From Metallyticus violacea (taxonomy: Eukaryota; Arthropoda; Insecta; Mantodea; Metallyticidae): 64,000 bases of DNA. The stretch's first letter is position 1. Each line of letters starts with the position of its first letter. The notes beneath the pieces are model-generated. The model was not told the DNA's origin. It did not search any database and saw nothing but the letters and a program-made list of their open reading frames with translations. The stretch is from NCBI GenBank assembly GCA_030762175.1, contig CM060831.1, forward strand, positions 81,669,501-81,733,500, given 5' to 3'. The translations under genes were made by a program, and so were the position numbers. Of this stretch, positions 11,056-22,000 are shown piece by piece.

Positions 11056-12039
11056 AATTTATTTAATATATTGTTATTAATAAATAATAAAACATTAAAA
11101 TATAATTAAAATATATTAGCATACGTTTATAACATTTAATCTCGTAATATTTTGACCTGGGACATGCACTCCTATAGTTTTAAAATTGTTTGTCGCCTAT
11201 TTCTTAAAAGTAATATCACACGCTCCTATTTGAAATTGTGTCGATTTCTTTGTTAAATGTAGTTTTAAAAATCTTTATTTTCGTGTCCCCAGTTTCCGCT
11301 AATGCTCTTTGTTCAGCATTGATTTCAATTCAGCCCTAGGTTACACAGAATGTCGTCGGCCTAGCATTAAAACATGGAGGTGTTGAAGGAGAAGATGTAG
11401 CGTTAGTTGTAAAGTTGAAGATATACGATCTGTAACGAAATGGACCGCTTTGACAACCACCTTGCTACGAGAAACCGAACACGCTTGTGTGTCCTAGGCC
11501 AGCAAAAAAGTAAGTGAGGAGGACATAAATCCTTCTAGTAAACATAAGAGTCATGCAGGATACAAACTCTTTCTTTCCAAAGTGTTCGGTTGGGATGGGT
11601 AATTTGCAAAAATTAGAGAAAAAGAAAACAAAAATACGATAGGAAGAAAACCCACCCAAAGACAGGCAAAATAAATACTGTACTAGTACAAAGCAGCAGC
11701 ACACAGTTGTACTAAACAAACGCAGCATTTTAAAAAGATTACCGCTTGTATTTTGTTTTGCCACGTAGCCTGAAAGTCTTTCAAGCACGAATGCACATGG
11801 ATTTAAATGAATTATTATTTGATAAAAGCAGTATTATTGTAATGTTATGAAGTTATTTGCAAAATGTGTGTGTAAGTAAATAAGATGGTAGGAAACTTAG
11901 CATCGAAAATATAAGGGCTATTTCTACGCAATATAGGAAACAAAAAGTTTTGACACTTAAGGCAAAAAAAGTTTGAGTTATTTTAATGTATTAATACGTT
12001 GTTAATACGTTGAATCTAACTAATTTTGATAGGGACGGT
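11056..12039. other. AT-rich spacer, nothing recognised
   Basis: One 107-residue minus-strand frame (11465-11788), Phe/Cys-rich, looks compositional. No repeat match was found. Confidence 0.45.
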
Positions 12040-12316
12040 TTTTTTTTAAATGGTATCTTAACGCCCGTTTTAACTACAGAGGAACAACAGGCGATGGACA
12101 TTGATGATACATGAGATGAAATTATATATTGGGAAAGGATTTATTTTTAAGGAAGGAAACATTCCAGGGCTATGTTTAGAGCACCTCCCCAGCATTTGCC
12201 AGTTATGAAGACTAAGGAAAACCTGGAAAAAAAAAGTCAATCAGGGAGGACGTTCTTGGTGGGGTTCCAACCCTAGACCTCCCGCTCACGAGTCCCCGCC
12301 TTAACGACCTCGGCCA
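12040..12316 (-). mobile_element. SINE-D copy 1
   Basis: A second tRNA-derived SINE family. The tRNA-like head is at the right: the minus strand reads GGCCGAGGTCGTTAAGGCG, then the B-box region (mutated here) and the body with TTTTCCTTAGTCTTCATAAC and GTATCATCAATGTCCATCGC-like blocks, ending near the GTTAA tail. Diverged and probably old. Confidence 0.85.
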
Positions 12317-12872
12317 TTTTATCTTTCTTTTTTATGCAAATGGTTCTTTGAACCTTTAGGCGTTCACAGGGAGTCAACATTTGCATGTCCTCCCTCCCTT
12401 TGGGCACTACAACCATTTAAATACCTTCGTGTGTCATTTTAAATCACACTGTTTCCCAGCATACGTGTTTTATAACGCAGCGTTTTTTCTCAAGCCATCA
12501 TTTTTAAACATTCGAAATGCGTCACAGTTGTTGTTTAAATTTAATGAAAATGTACCAAACAAAAACATGCTAATAATAATCATCATCACAGGTTAGTTAT
12601 AAAGTTTATTTAAAATCTTTTTCCATATAATTTTATATGGGGTTCAAAGGTCCAATTGTGAAAATACAAACCAATTTTCTCAACTCATGAGTCGCGAGGG
12701 ACATTTTGACTATGCGATATGTTCAGGTGATAAAATTTATGAAATAATTTATAGCTAGCAAAGTATTCATCAAATTTGAATGAAATTTGGTATACATGTT
12801 TAATTTAACAGGAATGTAATCACAGTAAAAATTACAGAAAAATCCACACAAATACAGATGATATCCACAATA
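12317..12872. other. AT-rich spacer, nothing recognised
   Basis: Lies between SINE-D copy 1 and the left TIR of mariner F. No coding or repeat signal was recognised. Confidence 0.45.
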
Positions 12873-14099
12873 TTCGGGACTGGTGCTGCCATCTCCAATG
12901 TAGTTGCAGTAGAGTTTTGTACCGCTAGGTGTCAACACTAGCACAACTGATGAGTGAGTGTTTAAAGTTTCATGCAGCTGGGTAGATGTGTTGAGATTCT
13001 ATAGTACTTTTCATGATACTCTGTGTGTAGTGTGTGGCGATTTTACGATGTATCCAAGATTAGAACAGAGAGTGTGCATCAAATTCTGTGCAAATCTCGG
13101 GGAAAATGCTACGGAGACCCTCGCAATGATTCAACAAGTATTTGGGGGACAAAGCATGAACCGTACACTTGTGTTTGAGTGACATGCTTGGTTCAGGGCC
13201 GGCCGTGCCGCTATTGAAGACGATGCTCACACCGGTAGATCCGTCAGCTGCACAACGCCTGACATTGTTGCCAAAGTTCAACACCTCGTTCGTGAGGATC
13301 GAGGTCGAACTATTGAAGACCTTGCTCATGAAGTGGGAATTGGTTATGGGACATGCCAACGAATTTTAACTGATGAATTGGGGCATGCATCGTGTCGCCG
13401 CAAAACTTGTGCCAAGGATCCTCAGAAGGCGCAACGTGTTGAAGTTTGCACGGAGCTTGGTCAGGCCGTATCTCATGACCCAACCTTCTTGTCCAGGGTC
13501 ATCACCGGCAACGAGAGTCGGATGTACGCTTATGACCCTGAGACAAAACAACAATCCTCCCAGTAGAAGAGCCCGAATTCACCAAGACCAAAAAAAGCGA
13601 GACAAGTGAAGAGCAAAGTCAAGAGCATACTCCTCGTTTTCTTTGATACCAAGCGGATTGTGCACAAAGAATTGGTTCCCCTGTGACGTTTTGCGATGGC
13701 TCCGTGAAAATGTGCGCAGACGACGGCCCGAACTTTGCCTGTTGCATCACGATAATGCGCCCTGCCACAATTCCTTGTTCACCAGGAGCTTTTTGACGAA
13801 AAACAACATGACGGTTGTCCCCGTCACCGTACTCGCCTTTTTTGGCACCCTGCGACTTCGCCTCGATTCCCCAAACTAAAAATCAAGTTGAAAGGACGTC
13901 GGTTCGACACAATTGAGAGGATTCAAGAAGGAACGCTGTCTATGCTAAACACCTCAAAGAACATGACTTCAAGATGCACTTGGAAAATGGCAGAATCGCT
14001 GGGACCGGTGTTTACGTGTGGAAGGGAGCTTCTTCGAGGGTGGCGGCGGTCATTAGTCTCAAAGTAAGTTTTTGACCAGATGGCAGCATCAGTCCCGAA
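12873..14099 (+). mobile_element. Mariner F, complete with 22-bp TIRs
   Basis: Left TIR TTCGGGACTGGTGCTGCCAT (continuing CT) at 12873-12894 matches the right TIR at 14078-14099 in inverted orientation at 21 of 22 positions. TA flanks both ends (12871-12872, 14100-14101). The 1227-bp length is typical for mariner. The transposase on the plus strand is inactivated. Confidence 0.92.
13048..13970 (+). pseudogene. Mariner F transposase, multiple inactivating changes
   Basis: The start is ATG at 13048 (MYPRLEQRVCIKFCANLGEN). The same frame stays recognisable for about 200 codons: the first helix-turn-helix region, a TGA at 13180 where the family has Trp (FE-W-H), then TIEDLAHEVGIGYGTCQRIL of the second helix-turn-helix. 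The first catalytic motif is TGNE instead of TGDE, so the catalytic Asp is replaced by Asn. A TAG follows at 13564. HHDNAPCH with the second Asp survives at about 13747-13770. A frameshift around 13830 destroys the SPDLAPCD motif. Confidence 0.85.
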
Positions 14100-14101
14100 T
14101 A

Positions 14102-14399
14102 TTCTGGATATAATTTCGTATTTGGCACTTTGAAAAATTACTTCCAGTGTTCCTTATGCCGCGAGTGTTTGTATTTTTGAATCGCGTAAGAATTCGCCAC
14201 AGTATCAAGAGATATCAAACGAGGAGCAGCAAAATGTCGAATTGTAGTCCCCTCGGCCAGTTGCTTTCAAAGCTTGACGTAACTTCTTTAACAGTTAACT
14301 GTATGATGGCAAAGGCTTTGGTGGATTTGGCAAATTGACAGAAGTTAAAAAAAAAAAAAAAAAAAGAGTATACCAACAGAAATAGTCATTTGTTTGTGC
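14102..14399. other. Unrecognised stretch with poly(A) run
   Basis: No domain recognised. An A-run at 14347-14364 is visible. Confidence 0.4.
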
Positions 14400-14750
14400 A
14401 AGCAAATTGAAGAAACCAACAGATACCGGTTTACCTCAATAGAACTGGTTGAAGAGTTGAGGTCAAAGTAGCTGACCTGTACACAACAATGAAGAAGAAT
14501 AAGAGTGAAGTGCCCAAGGAATTCATGCCTAAGGAAAAAGAAATAAAAAGAAAAGTGGCGTCCGTGTCTAGTCCCTTACCAACAAGCTGGTTTTGCTCTC
14601 CTGTGTTGGCAGGAAAAACATCTATGACGGCACTTTCCCCAGTATCATCACAACATTCGGAAAACCAGATATATAATCATACACGCATGACGAAAGTCTT
14701 GGTCAAAACGCTCTTCATATTCTACTAGTTGGCGAGGAATAAGCCACTCT
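14400..14750 (+). pseudogene. PiggyBac-like transposase fragment
   Basis: On the plus strand YRFTSIELVEELRSK, then a frame change, then TMKKNKSEVPKEFMPKEKE resemble the piggyBac block in which an FTS-LxxxL segment precedes GTxRKNRxExPKEF. A stop and at least one frameshift separate the parts, and the sequence after about 14560 no longer aligns by eye. Piggybac-type TTAA termini were not found. The call depends on motif memory and would need a profile search. Confidence 0.45.
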
Positions 14751-14912
14751 CTTCATAGACATATCACTGCTTAATGTCTATATTCTATGTCACCCCTATA
14801 TCCATAGCTTCCAGATTCCAAAAGTAGATACCTGAAATTTTCGCATCTCAGTTTACAAAATGCCAAATAAACAGAGGAATATTTAATGACATAATTAAAA
14901 AAAAACCTATCT

Positions 14913-15096
14913 GCTGGTGTGAATAATGAATCCTGAACATCGAACTAAAATCTACAAAAGTTCGTCAAGCAGGAACTGTGTAAACTAAGCGAATTTCTCA
15001 CCGAGCTGGTGTGAATAATGAATCCTGAACATCGAACTAAAATCTACAAAAGTTCGTCAAGCAGGAACTGTGTAAACTAAGCGAATTTCTCACCGA
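14913..15096. repeat. Perfect 92-bp tandem duplication
   Basis: Two head-to-tail copies (14913-15004 and 15005-15096), identical by eye, consist of the terminus of repeat H plus adjacent sequence. Identity implies a recent event or assembly duplication. Confidence 0.95.
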
Positions 15097-15895
15097 GTTG
15101 AATAACTTTTAATAAAAATGAATATAAAATCCAAATTAGGCCTAATTAATTAATGAAATGAAATAAATTATAGCATTTGTGTGGTATTAGGGGAACAAAT
15201 TAGAATTCTTGCAGCCTATAAGTATAACAAAAGAGAAACCACATTTTTAGAATGTTCATTTTATAAACTTACCCCTTGATATGTTTCCATTCACTAAAAT
15301 AGAGAAAAATAACAGAAAGTTTCCAGTTACATTGTGTATTTAAGCTGATGTTCATATGTTTCAATAAACAAAAACATGTTACCATTCAGAAACAATTACA
15401 ATGGAAAGCAAATAAAAACAATCGAAAGTTACATCGATTTTCATTGGCTTTGAAATTTAATTTAAATGTTATTGTAGTAAAAACATGTAACGGAAATGTT
15501 TTCTGAAGGCTATTACAGAGCGCTGTTACATACAAATATAATTCTCAAACACATATTAGATTAATCTTTTACATTTGCTATCTTCACGACGATACTTTTG
15601 TTAAATATAAAGCATATACAATCGTTTATATGCTGAATTAATCCGTCATTTTATTTTAAAACAATATAGAGAAAATTAAATGCAAGAGCGATTTTTAAAT
15701 TTAATTTTTCAGTTATACTACTCCTAGTGGTCGAAATGACCTAATTTTCGGAAACTATTTTTTTTTTTTTTTTTAATTTTACTTAAATGGAATGTACCGA
15801 ATTTTGTTGTGAAGAAAGAAATATTAGTGCCGCTAGAGCAAGTTTTAAAGTTTGGGTTCTAATGGCCCAATTTACCTGATTTTCAGATTTTTTTT
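14913..15895 (-). repeat. Unclassified interspersed repeat H, copy 1
   Basis: This is the reverse complement of the right-hand part of the copy at 45597-47915 and of the copy at 28889-29513. It begins with the hairpin-bearing terminus (tandemly duplicated here), passes through the AT-rich core containing TTAGATTAAT and GAAAATTAAA blocks, and ends in one to two of the ~140-bp subunits (GCTAGAGC near 15832). SINE-C copy 3 follows directly. No coding capacity is seen. Confidence 0.75.
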
Positions 15896-16183
15896 TAATT
15901 GATTTATTTATGGACGCTCTTTAACATCTCAGGTCATCAGCGTCCCATTCAACTCAGGGCGTGAATCGGCCGACAAATTTTGCTCAGAGGCCTCTCTTTC
16001 AGGCTTGAGGTTCTTTTTCGTGCCGTAAATGTACGACACGGGACCCACGGCTTTACTTCCCTTCCGAAGGAAGCCATACTTAGCATTTTTACGCCCGAAA
16101 AAATCCATCGATCCTGGCCGGGTTCGAACCCGCGTTCTTGGGTTTAGGAGGCAAGTATGGTTACCACTAACCTCCAAGACCTC
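15896..16183 (-). mobile_element. SINE-C copy 3, near full length
   Basis: Minus-oriented. From the right: tRNA-like head with GGTTACCACTA (A-box complement), B-box GGTTCGAACCC complement at about 16120-16130, body, and tail ATAAATCAATT at the left. Confidence 0.92.
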
Positions 16184-16484
16184 TATTGCAATGAGATGAT
16201 AAGTTGTCTTCAATTACAACAGGATTTCATCTGCTTCAGCAATGCTGACGGCATAAACCAGCACAAATCGCAATCTTCGACGGTTTTGTGACCATCATAC
16301 CCAGATTTTATATGAGCACAAAATATGTTAAAGTTAACTTCTGTGTGGAAGGCAGTCTATTTGAAGAACATTACATGGACTTTCTGCAGCCACGTCTAAT
16401 GGACGTTGATCTATTAGATGATGCCCTAATATCACTGGATATGGATAAATGTCGCATCGTATGATCTCATGGTACAGGCTAGTC
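16184..16484. other. Spacer between two inverted SINE-C copies
   Basis: No coding or repeat signal was recognised in about 300 bp. Confidence 0.4.
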
Positions 16485-16707
16485 AATGAATTTTTTCGGG
16501 CGTAAAATTCCTAAGTATGGCTTCCTTCGGAAGTAAAGTAAAGCCGTGGGTCCCGTGTCGTACATTTACGGCACGAAAAAGAACCTCAAGCCTGAAAGAA
16601 GAGACCCCTGAGCAAAATTTGTCGGCCGTTTCACGCCCTGAATTGAATGGGACGCTGATGACCTGAGATGTTAAAGAGCGTCCGTAAATAAAACAAATCA
16701 ATCAATT
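16485..16707 (+). mobile_element. SINE-C copy 4, head missing
   Basis: Begins at the body (TTTTTTCGGGCGTAAAATTC) without A or B box and ends AAATAAAACAAATCAATCAA. A typical 5'-truncated insertion. Confidence 0.9.
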
Positions 16708-16759
16708 CCCAACTAATGAGGCACCACAAATCGTACACACCAGGATATACAGCACCGCC

Positions 16760-17006
16760 ATGGATGGTCTGGGGTTAGATTCCCACCAGGACCGTTCTCC
16801 TGACCGAGTCTTCCCCCCCCCCCTCAGGTTTTTCTTAGTCCTCATAAATGACAAATACCGGGGAGGTACCCTAAGCTTCGGTCTGGAACGCTTCCTTCAT
16901 TTAAAAAAATCCTTTCCCAGTTTATCACTTCATCTCATGTACCATCAGTGTCCCCCTACGGTGGTGTCTCAGTAGATAAAAAGGGTGTAAAACACTATTC
17001 AAAATA
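16760..17006 (+). mobile_element. SINE-D copy 2, 5'-truncated
   Basis: Starts just before the B-box (GGGTTAGATTCCC) and runs through the body to GTGTAAAACACTATTCA. Contains a C-run expansion near 16815. Confidence 0.88.
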
Positions 17007-17591
17007 TATAAAGCGGGGTCTACCATTTGCATTCGCTTCAAAGGAAGGTTTAGTATCTCGAGGATGTTTATTATTTATTAACATCATAAATAAACAGTAG
17101 TACAATATTAGGCAATAACTACGAGTTTTATTTTGTCGAAACCTACATTTGTTTATTTTATTATTCATGGTCAAGGTATGGTGCTATTTATGTAAATGGC
17201 CATGTAGCTACAAAACAAAACAGGTACTGGAATGTAGAAAAACTCGATCTTGAACACGAAGTGTCACTGCATAACAAAAAAATTAGTGCATGCTGCGGAG
17301 TGAATAACTACAGAGCCTGTTGTGATAGGCAGAAATACGCAGATAACATCCTTTGTACTTTTAATGTAAACGTACAATGTTTCAATAAAACAGTTACCAC
17401 ATCTTATTAGCTTTATTTGATAGATTAAAAAAAATGAGGATATGATCATTACCAATTATGGTCAGCGATCCACAGATCTTGCAGTAAACGATATCTATTT
17501 ATGGGAGAACCTGAAAAAGAATGTGTATTGGAACAACTGAAGACAATATGTGTAACTACAAACTCAGCTGAAACACAAGACCTAATAGATA
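17007..17591. other. AT-rich spacer, nothing recognised
   Basis: Only short frames are present. It ends at the TA flanking mariner A. Confidence 0.45.
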
Positions 17592-17593
17592 TA

Positions 17594-18868
17594 CGAGTGT
17601 AGGTCCATAAGTTTCCGGTCTCGGCGATCAGGATTATAACCCTCACATAATCCTTATCTAGTGTATGCCTTATCTGCTAAGTAAATAATTGCAGCTGTAA
17701 CTGTGTGAAGTTGTTCAGATATAGTTGCATAAAGAAGGCTATGTAGAACATTCTGACATGTTCAAAATGGAGTTTTCAGCTGTTAATAAGTTCCTCACAA
17801 AGAAGGACTTACTCCAAATGAAATTAAACAGCGATTGGACGTTGTATATGGGGAAGCATCCCCCTCATATTCTACCGTAAAAGAATGGGCCAAACTTTTT
17901 CGAATGAGTCGAGAAAGCATTGAAGAAGAAGAGCGTGCAGGTCGGCCCTTGGAGGTGCTCCCTCCTGAAAACATCGCTCTTGTGGAAGGAGAAATTATGG
18001 AAGACCGGCAGCTCAAAGTTACAGAAATAGCAGCAAGATTGGGACTTTCTAAAGCAACAGTCCTTCGCATTATTCATAAACATTAAACTTGAATAAGGTT
18101 AGTGCATGATGGGTACCTAGACTTCGTTCCTCAGTCCAAAAGCAGCAACGAGTCATTTGTTGTCAGACATTTTTGGAGCTCTGCCGTGGCAACAAGAGAG
18201 AAGTTCTGCAAACTATTGTTACAGGAGATGAAACTATAGTCCTCTACTATGATCCCTGGTCCAAAAGAGAATCAATAGAGTGGCGTAAACCTGGCGAAGC
18301 ACCGCTCCTAAAGGCCAAGGTCACTCAGTCAACCAAGAAGATCATGGCCACAATTTTTTGGAACTGTGAAAGAATACTCTTCATTGACTTCAAGGAGAGG
18401 AACACCACAGTAAATGGGGAGTACTTTACTGGCCCACTGCACAGACTTCGTGCTTCCATCAAAGAGAAAAGGCGAGGAAAACTGAGTGGTGGTGTGCGCC
18501 TTCTTTACGACAACGCGTCTGTGCACACAGCTCTTGTTGCAAAGGAAGCTGTGAAGAAATGTGGCTTCAAGGAGATCGACCATCCACCTTACAGCCCATA
18601 TATAGCTCCCAGTGACTATTTCCTTTTCTCAAAACTCAAGAAGGACCTTCGAGGAAGGAAATTTAAGTGTGACGAAGAAGTGATGGATGCTGTTTATGCC
18701 CATTTTGCAGATAACACTTCTGACTATTTTGGGGGGGAGTTCAAATGTTAATTAAAAGATGTGAGAAGTGCATTGCAATAAAGGGCAACTATATTGAAAA
18801 GTGAAATATAGATTTTGTCTTTATCATACCTAAAATGGTTAGGCCGGAAACTTATGCACCTACCCTCG
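17594..18868 (+). mobile_element. Mariner A, full-length copy
   Basis: Left TIR (CGAGTGTAGGTCCATAAGTT) and right TIR (inverted, ending AGGTAGGTGC-type bases before CTCG) bound a 1275-bp element with TA on both sides (17592-17593, 18869-18870). It carries a DD34D transposase in pieces. Eight loci of this family occur in the window: starts near 1, 10564, 17594, 24211, 34003, 42502, 48022 and 62090. Confidence 0.93.
17767..18751 (+). pseudogene. Mariner A transposase, frameshifted but with catalytic triad
   Basis: Mariner transposases cut and rejoin the element ends. The start is ATG at 17767 (MEFSAVNKFLTKKDL). A frameshift near 17810 moves to the 83-codon block 17835-18086, which holds the helix-turn-helix (EIAARLGLSKATVLRIIHKH). 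A second break with an in-frame stop lies near 18087-18115. The last block, 18173-18751, is open for 192 codons and holds all three catalytic aspartates: TGDE (18227-18229), YDNA (18509-18511) and APSDY (18614-18616). The last two have 34 residues between them. The C-terminus is the usual KFKCDEEVMDAVYAHFAD block. Confidence 0.9.
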
Positions 18869-18870
18869 TA

Positions 18871-19434
18871 TCATGAGTACTGAGGTGGCACGCCTTCAGT
18901 CTAATCAAAAGCCAGTCGAGTACTGGAAAGCCCTTGGAGGTGATACTTGCGTCATTTGTAGTAATTTTAGCTAGAACATGCTGCAAAAAAATAGAAAAAG
19001 ACGATGCTGATAAATAATAAAAGCAAGGGATAAAAGAGAAAGTATAATAGAAAAACAAAAGAGGGGAGAGAAAGAAGATGGAAGATACAGCAGAGAAGTC
19101 AAGCGACATCATATTTGGAAATAAAATATATTATATTTAACGTAACCAGTGATACTAGAATGTTTGTGTTTTGTTTCTTTTAATGTCAATTAAAATCTCA
19201 ATAAGAATTAAATTTATTTGTAAATTACGTTTGTTTGTTAAGGGAGTATTGTTTGTTCCGGCAGCTTCTACCTTAGCTGTCAGTTTGCAGTAACGTTTTA
19301 GTAAAGATGCTTGACTATGAAGAATTTCATTATAGAATGGAATTTCATGATGGATGGAAAATAGACCTTAAAATCATTCATTATGCTTCCTACATGCCGT
19401 TATTATACTATTTAACACTCAGTTTGAATAGACG
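18871..19434. other. AT-rich spacer, nothing recognised
   Basis: A-rich purine block at 18980-19090, otherwise featureless. Confidence 0.45.
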
Positions 19435-19742
19435 TCGGTCCTGGTGGTGTAGTGGTAACCAAATTTGCCTTCTAAACCCAAGATCACGGGTTCAATCCCG
19501 GCCAGGGTCGATGCATTTTTTCGAGCGGAAAATTCCTAAGTATGGCTACCTTCGGAAGGGAAGTAAAGCCGTGGGTCCCATGTCGTACATTTACGGCAAG
19601 ATAAAGAACCTCAAGCCTGAAAGAAGAGGCCTTTGAGCAAAATTTAACAGCCATTTCACGCCCTGATTTGAATGGGATGCTGATGACCTGAGATGTTAAA
19701 CAGCGTCCGTAAATAAAACAAATCAAAAAAAAAAAAAAAAAC
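19435..19742 (+). mobile_element. SINE-C copy 5, full length, reference copy
   Basis: The most complete plus-strand copy. The tRNA-like head has A-box TGGTGTAGTGG (19445-19455) and B-box GGTTCAATCCC (19489-19499), spaced as in a tRNA gene, so an internal RNA polymerase III promoter is expected. The body of about 200 bp is shared by all copies and the 3' end is AAATAAAACAAATC followed by about 20 A. The head folds like a tRNA only approximately, and no isotype is claimed. Confidence 0.95.
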
Positions 19743-19840
19743 ATTAAAAACAGGATGACAGTGAATTTCTGACGCCTGAACATAATTATTAAATTGAAAC
19801 CCTGCAGTAATGGTGGCTTCATAAATAACTAATGATTATC

Positions 19841-19963
19841 TTGTATTTGCCATTTATGTGGACTGACGGAAAAAAAATATCAGCCAGGGAAGACTGTCTT
19901 TGGAGAATCGAACCCATGGCCCCCCACTTACGAGTCTGTGCCTTAACGACCTTGGCGATCCTG
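19841..19963 (-). mobile_element. SINE-D copy 3, head fragment
   Basis: Only the head and adjacent body remain: minus-strand AAGGTCGTTAAGGCACAGAC, mutated B-box GGTTCGATTC and a shortened body. The 3' part is missing. Confidence 0.8.
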
Positions 19964-20388
19964 TATTATGTGCATCAGATTTTTGGTCTAAGATTTCTGG
20001 TCTTTGCTACAGAACAAAAATCCCGTATTTCTTTTGTCCTATTGCACAAACATATGAAAGAAAGTATTGAAAACTAAAGAAGAAAAAGTACATAATTGAT
20101 AAACACTAGAGAAACTAGCCAGCGAACGAATTATTAAATTAGTCTAATGATGCAATAAATAAACATATTTACATACGGAAGGAATATTAGACAAAATAAA
20201 TTATTAAATGAAAAGATAAATGAAACTACAATTGTGAGGAAATGTCCGAGTTAGAAAGAGGAATAGAGAGGAAGATAAAGAAATGGAGAAAGCAGTGAAA
20301 GAGAAGCTGAAAATATTGAGAATAAAAATGAATAAGTTCAAATTAAACAACATTTGGCGTAAGGGAAGAAATGCCAGAATGCAACAGT
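19964..20388. other. A-rich spacer, nothing recognised
   Basis: Strong purine bias on the plus strand near 20230-20340 and no recognised feature. Confidence 0.4.
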
Positions 20389-20397
20389 TAAAGGCTA

Positions 20398-20647
20398 TTT
20401 TTTATTTAATTTTTTACGGACGCTCTTTAACACCTCAGGTCATCAGCGTCCAATTCTGTTCAGGGCGTGAAACGGCCGACAAATTTTACTCAGAGGCCTC
20501 TCTTTCAGGCTTGAGGTTCTTTATCGTGCCGTAAATGTACGACACGGGACCCACGGCTTTACTTCCCTTACGAAGGAAGCCATACTTAGGATTTTTACGC
20601 CCGAAAAAATCAATCGGTCCTGGCCGGGATCGAACCCGCGACCTTGG
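20398..20647 (-). mobile_element. SINE-C copy 6 with 9-bp target duplication
   Basis: Flanked by TAAAGGCTA at 20389-20397 and 20648-20656. Minus-oriented and 5'-truncated within the head just past the B-box (GGGATCGAACCC complement visible). This is direct evidence of retrotransposition by target-primed integration. Confidence 0.95.
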
Positions 20648-20656
20648 TAAAGGCTA

Positions 20657-21796
20657 AAGGAACCATAGAAGTGAAGTATGAGAAATACCACATGAATAAA
20701 ATAATTAATAATAAGGAACATAAAAGTCTAGATACCAAAAATGAACTTGTTCAGAAAACACAACATATAATAATGAAAGAAAAAATTACGAAAGGAAAAA
20801 TGCAAGAAGAGAAAGAAATAAATAAATAATTAAATGTTTCAAACGAGGTTGAATATATTTTCAAATGCCATTAAAGGGGGGAAAATGTGGAACATTTGTA
20901 AATGGTGCTGTTTAGAAACTGCCTCTCCGCTTTCCAGAAGAGGAACTTGCAGACTGCAGAAAGGGCAACGCACTTTATTTTTCAAGGCAGCTCGCTTAAG
21001 GCAACACTGGCATGTAAATTGTGATAGTATCACTTGCAAATTCACTCGATACTTCTTCAAGGTTTGGACGAATCGCCCGCAGCACGTTCAAATAGTTTTC
21101 TGCCTATAGTCTCATATATTAGCAGCAGTGGTGTTTGCAGTGAGAGATCGCTAGATCATATTTATTTATTACACTCGCGCAATGAACACATTGATTAATG
21201 TTCGCGTTGTTGAAAGACACTGGCACTGTATTTACCAAGAATGAATTGTGTTGCTCAGTAGAAAGCATAACAAATGTGTGTCCCATTCAAAATTTATCAC
21301 AGTGTGCATTTTAAAAATTTTCGTGTGGAAAATTACTATGCTGATGATAAGGAGGTCATTCGAAGATGGTGTTTGAGACTGTATTTATGAGCTGCCACCC
21401 TCATTTAATTAGAGCGATTGTAGCATATAATTTTACGTAAATTCCTCTATATAATCATGGGTGTAATGTCATTCTATTTCTTGTACAAATGTTGAATATT
21501 GTACGTAAAATGTTATTTTCTCGTACTAGAGCGCACAAGCTACCATGACCTGGAAATTTCTGTTGCCTGTTGTTATAATATTTGTAAAGAATCCTTGAGC
21601 AAGGGGTTTATTGGTATTCTGTTGAAGAATTGTAAAGCAGGATAGGCACAATAAACAACACATGGAGACAACTACAGGGGACGAAAAGACAGGCCGATAA
21701 CCTCTTCAAGGGAAGAAGTTAGCAGCTTGAGTTGATATCTAAATGTAAAAAGTCACGTAGGCTATGTTTATTTAGTCTTGTAATTTTGCGGCCCGA
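20657..21796. other. Unrecognised stretch with a small Cys/His-rich frame
   Basis: The minus strand at 20839-21060 encodes 73 residues with CQCC, then CPFC 14 residues later and a following HHLQMFH, a spacing that could bind zinc. No family is recognised and no splice or promoter signals support it. The rest is AT-rich. Confidence 0.3.
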
Positions 21797-21919
21797 AGTC
21801 AGTTTTACAAGAGTATTCAGCGTGGGGCATTATCAGTGGAAGGGCTTTCTCAGTTCAGTTCAGTTAGTGGAAAGCTGTAGTCAGTTTTGGAAGAGCATTC
21901 AGTGTGGGACATTATCAGT
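21797..21919. repeat. Diverged tandem duplication, period about 82 bp
   Basis: AGTCAGTTTTACAAGAGTAT at 21797 recurs as AGTCAGTTTTGGAAGAGCAT at 21879, each followed by a GGCATTATCAGT or GACATTATCAGT block. Further CAGTTCAGTT repeats continue to about 22070. Old and irregular. Confidence 0.6.
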
Positions 21920-21991
21920 CTTTTTTTTTTTTTTTTTTTTTTTTTGAGTAGTGCTTAGTGCCCGTTTTTACTACTGAGGAACCACAGGCGG
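21920..21991 (-). mobile_element. SINE-D copy 4, extreme 5' truncation with target duplication
   Basis: Only the last ~50 bp of the SINE plus its poly(A) (T-run on plus) are present, flanked by ATTATCAGT at 21911-21919 and 21992-22000. The insert stops at the CCTGTGGT block of the 3' body. Confidence 0.92.
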
Positions 21992-22000
21992 ATTATCAGT

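Noticed and set aside
14913..15096. Tandem repeat considered as a solo LTR pair
   Set aside because: The units are directly adjacent, only 92 bp, lack TG...CA ends and coincide with the terminus of repeat H.
19435..19505. Possible functional tRNA gene
   Set aside because: A and B boxes are present, but acceptor and anticodon stems do not pair properly and the sequence is the head of a SINE present in many copies. The same holds for the SINE-D heads.
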